A DNA stretch of 64,000 bases. Source: Aquirufa aurantiipilula. GTDB lineage: Bacteria > Bacteroidota > Bacteroidia > Cytophagales > Spirosomataceae. A program made the position numbers and the translations under genes. The stretch is from NCBI RefSeq assembly GCF_019923745.1, contig NZ_JAANOG010000008.1, positions 62,001-126,000 of the forward strand. Direction: 5' to 3'. Positions 62,959-64,000 of the stretch are shown piece after piece. The stretch's first letter is position 1. Every line of letters starts with the position of its first letter. Under the pieces are notes generated by a model that was not told the origin of the DNA, did not search any database, and saw nothing but the letters and a program-made list of their open reading frames with translations.

Positions 62959-63432
62959 ATGGCCATCGAATTTTCACATTTAGACGCTCAAAATCAACCT
63001 GGAATGGTGGATGTAGGGGCTAAAAATAGTACGACTAGAGAAGCAAAAGCCCAATCTGTCGTTTATTTAGGAGCAGAGATCATCCAACATTTTGAAGCGG
63101 CTGGTTGGCAAAATAAAAAAGGAAGCATCTTGCAAACAGCCATCATCGCTGGAACCATGGCTGCCAAAAGAACGGGTGATTTAATTCCACTTTGTCATCC
63201 ATTGGGCTTGGATGCTTGTTCTTTTGAGATGGATGTTCAATCAGAAGAAATTATTATAACCTGTACTTGTCGACTGCATGCCAAAACTGGCGTAGAAATG
63301 GAGGCAATGGTTGGAGCCAGTGTCGCCGCTTTAACCATTTACGATATGTGTAAATCAGTATCCAAAGGTTTGGTCATTCGAGAAACAAAATTATTGTCGA
63401 AGTCAGGCGGTAAATCAGACTTTCAAGCCTAG
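62959..63432 (+). CDS. moaC: Cyclic pyranopterin monophosphate synthase
   Basis: The 157-residue protein acts with MoaA in the first step of molybdenum cofactor synthesis. FSHLDAQNQPGMVDVGAKNSTTREAKAQ, AKRTGDLIPLCHPLGLDAC with the active-site histidine, TGVEMEAMVGASVAALTIYDMCK and the closing KSGGKSDFQA are all conserved features. The ATG at 62959 is preferred to an upstream TTG. One base separates it from the next gene. Confidence 0.95.
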   Translation: MAIEFSHLDAQNQPGMVDVGAKNSTTREAKAQSVVYLGAEIIQHFEAAGWQNKKGSILQTAIIAGTMAAKRTGDLIPLCHPLGLDACSFEMDVQSEEIIITCTCRLHAKTGVEMEAMVGASVAALTIYDMCKSVSKGLVIRETKLLSKSGGKSDFQA

Positions 63433-63433
63433 T

Positions 63434-64000
63434 ATGTCTTCGCACCACATCATTCGAGATAAACAGGAACCCGCATTAATCATTGCGAATGGTGAGGCAT
63501 GTTCTTTAGAATTGTTGGAGCAGCTACTTGAATGGTCTCCTACGGTCATTGTCTTAGATGGTGCTTTGGAGCGGGTGGTTGAATTAGGTATCAAAGTGGA
63601 TGTTTGGCTTGGAGATTTTGACCGGTCTTTTATTTCAGGAAATAATTACGATGACTATCCTTTGAAGAAAATCCACACGCCGGATCAAAATAAGACGGAT
63701 TTAGAAAAGGCCTTTGATTATTTATTGGAGGAAGGCTACCCCAGTGTTAATGTAGTTTGGGCTACTGGTAAACGTATGGATCATACGCTCAATAATTTTC
63801 ATTCCATGGCTAAATATGGTCGAGAATTAAAAATCGTGATGATTGACGATTATTCGGTGAGTTATTTATTGCCCCCTGTTTTCGAAAAATGGTATCCCGA
63901 AGGAACTTCTATTTCTTTGATGCCGTTGGCGGAGGCTAAACAAATTTCCAGTTCAGGATTATTATATGAATTAGACCGTTTGGACCTATGTATAGGACAA
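63434..64000 (+). CDS. thiN: Thiamine pyrophosphokinase, 5' part (cut by window end)
   Basis: 189 codons are open from ATG 63434 to the end of the window. They show the family motifs TVIVLDGALERV, WLGDFDRS (metal site), TPDQNKTDLEKAFDYLLEEG and TGKRMDHTLNN. The enzyme transfers pyrophosphate from ATP to thiamine. It starts one base after the moaC stop and is probably co-translated. The end lies outside the window. Confidence 0.88.
   Translation, partial: MSSHHIIRDKQEPALIIANGEACSLELLEQLLEWSPTVIVLDGALERVVELGIKVDVWLGDFDRSFISGNNYDDYPLKKIHTPDQNKTDLEKAFDYLLEEGYPSVNVVWATGKRMDHTLNNFHSMAKYGRELKIVMIDDYSVSYLLPPVFEKWYPEGTSISLMPLAEAKQISSSGLLYELDRLDLCIGQ

Overview
The window looks like a chromosomal segment of a free-living Bacteroidota bacterium, most likely of the order Cytophagales; placing it near Aquirufa or Arcicella is only a guess. 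The grounds are Bacteroidota-type promoters (a TAnnTTTG -7 box, in the best cases with a TTG/TTTG -33 box about 20 bases upstream), few Shine-Dalgarno sequences, moderately low GC, typical gene families (NIPSNAP, PepSY-like repeats, DUF1573, PVC-type heme-binding protein, sugar isomerase/Gfo-Idh clusters) and the nusB-ytxH-DUF1573-yajC-coaE gene order. I see no rRNA, prophage, insertion sequence or CRISPR array.

Layout. 1-7.2 kb is a sugar-acid region: the end of a CBM6-type secreted protein, a GH105 and a GH88 unsaturated-uronyl hydrolase, KduD, a PhyH dioxygenase and an AraC regulator. An AT-rich two-gene cassette (a DUF2188 protein plus an NCP-motif protein broken by an in-frame amber codon) lies inside it. 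7.3-16.7 kb is housekeeping: purH, then gyrB, a 70-residue unknown, ppk1, a nucleoside transporter and dnaG, closely spaced. 17-24.2 kb holds a sugar isomerase and two Gfo/Idh dehydrogenases divergent from an MFS carrier, a lipoprotein cyclophilin, and a sodium:solute symporter preceded by an unlisted 38-residue membrane peptide. 24.4-31 kb has tRNA-Leu(TAG), tig, clpP, clpX, cmk and neighbours. 31-36.8 kb has a very large outer-membrane propeller protein, proA and small genes. 36.8-42.3 kb is a minus-strand run: dnaX, coaE (fused to a DNase I-like domain), yajC, DUF1573, ytxH and nusB.

42.4-48.5 kb carries transport and membrane genes (an ABC exporter with a degenerate Walker B, TolC, MOSC, a membrane protein and MFS). 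48.5-57.2 kb is mostly minus strand: an ArsR repressor, a TIM-barrel isomerase with a PVC-type cytochrome, a glycosyltransferase with a glycosidase-like protein, and a duplicated NIPSNAP protein. 57.2-64 kb has a five-repeat PepSY-like lipoprotein divergent from a tiny secreted cationic peptide, lgt, a BioF-like enzyme, a dipeptide epimerase, moeA, moaC and a thiamine pyrophosphokinase cut by the window end.

The strongest hidden signal is inside dnaX: an internal GGAGG, exactly 10 bases, a slippery A-AAA-AAG heptamer, a 5-base spacer, a cUUCGg mini-hairpin and a -1 frame stop one codon later. This is the architecture that makes the gamma subunit in E. coli. Other signals worth following are the coaE fusion with an internal signal sequence, the amber-broken cassette, two micropeptide genes, and a family of intergenic hairpins sharing a TGTCA core.
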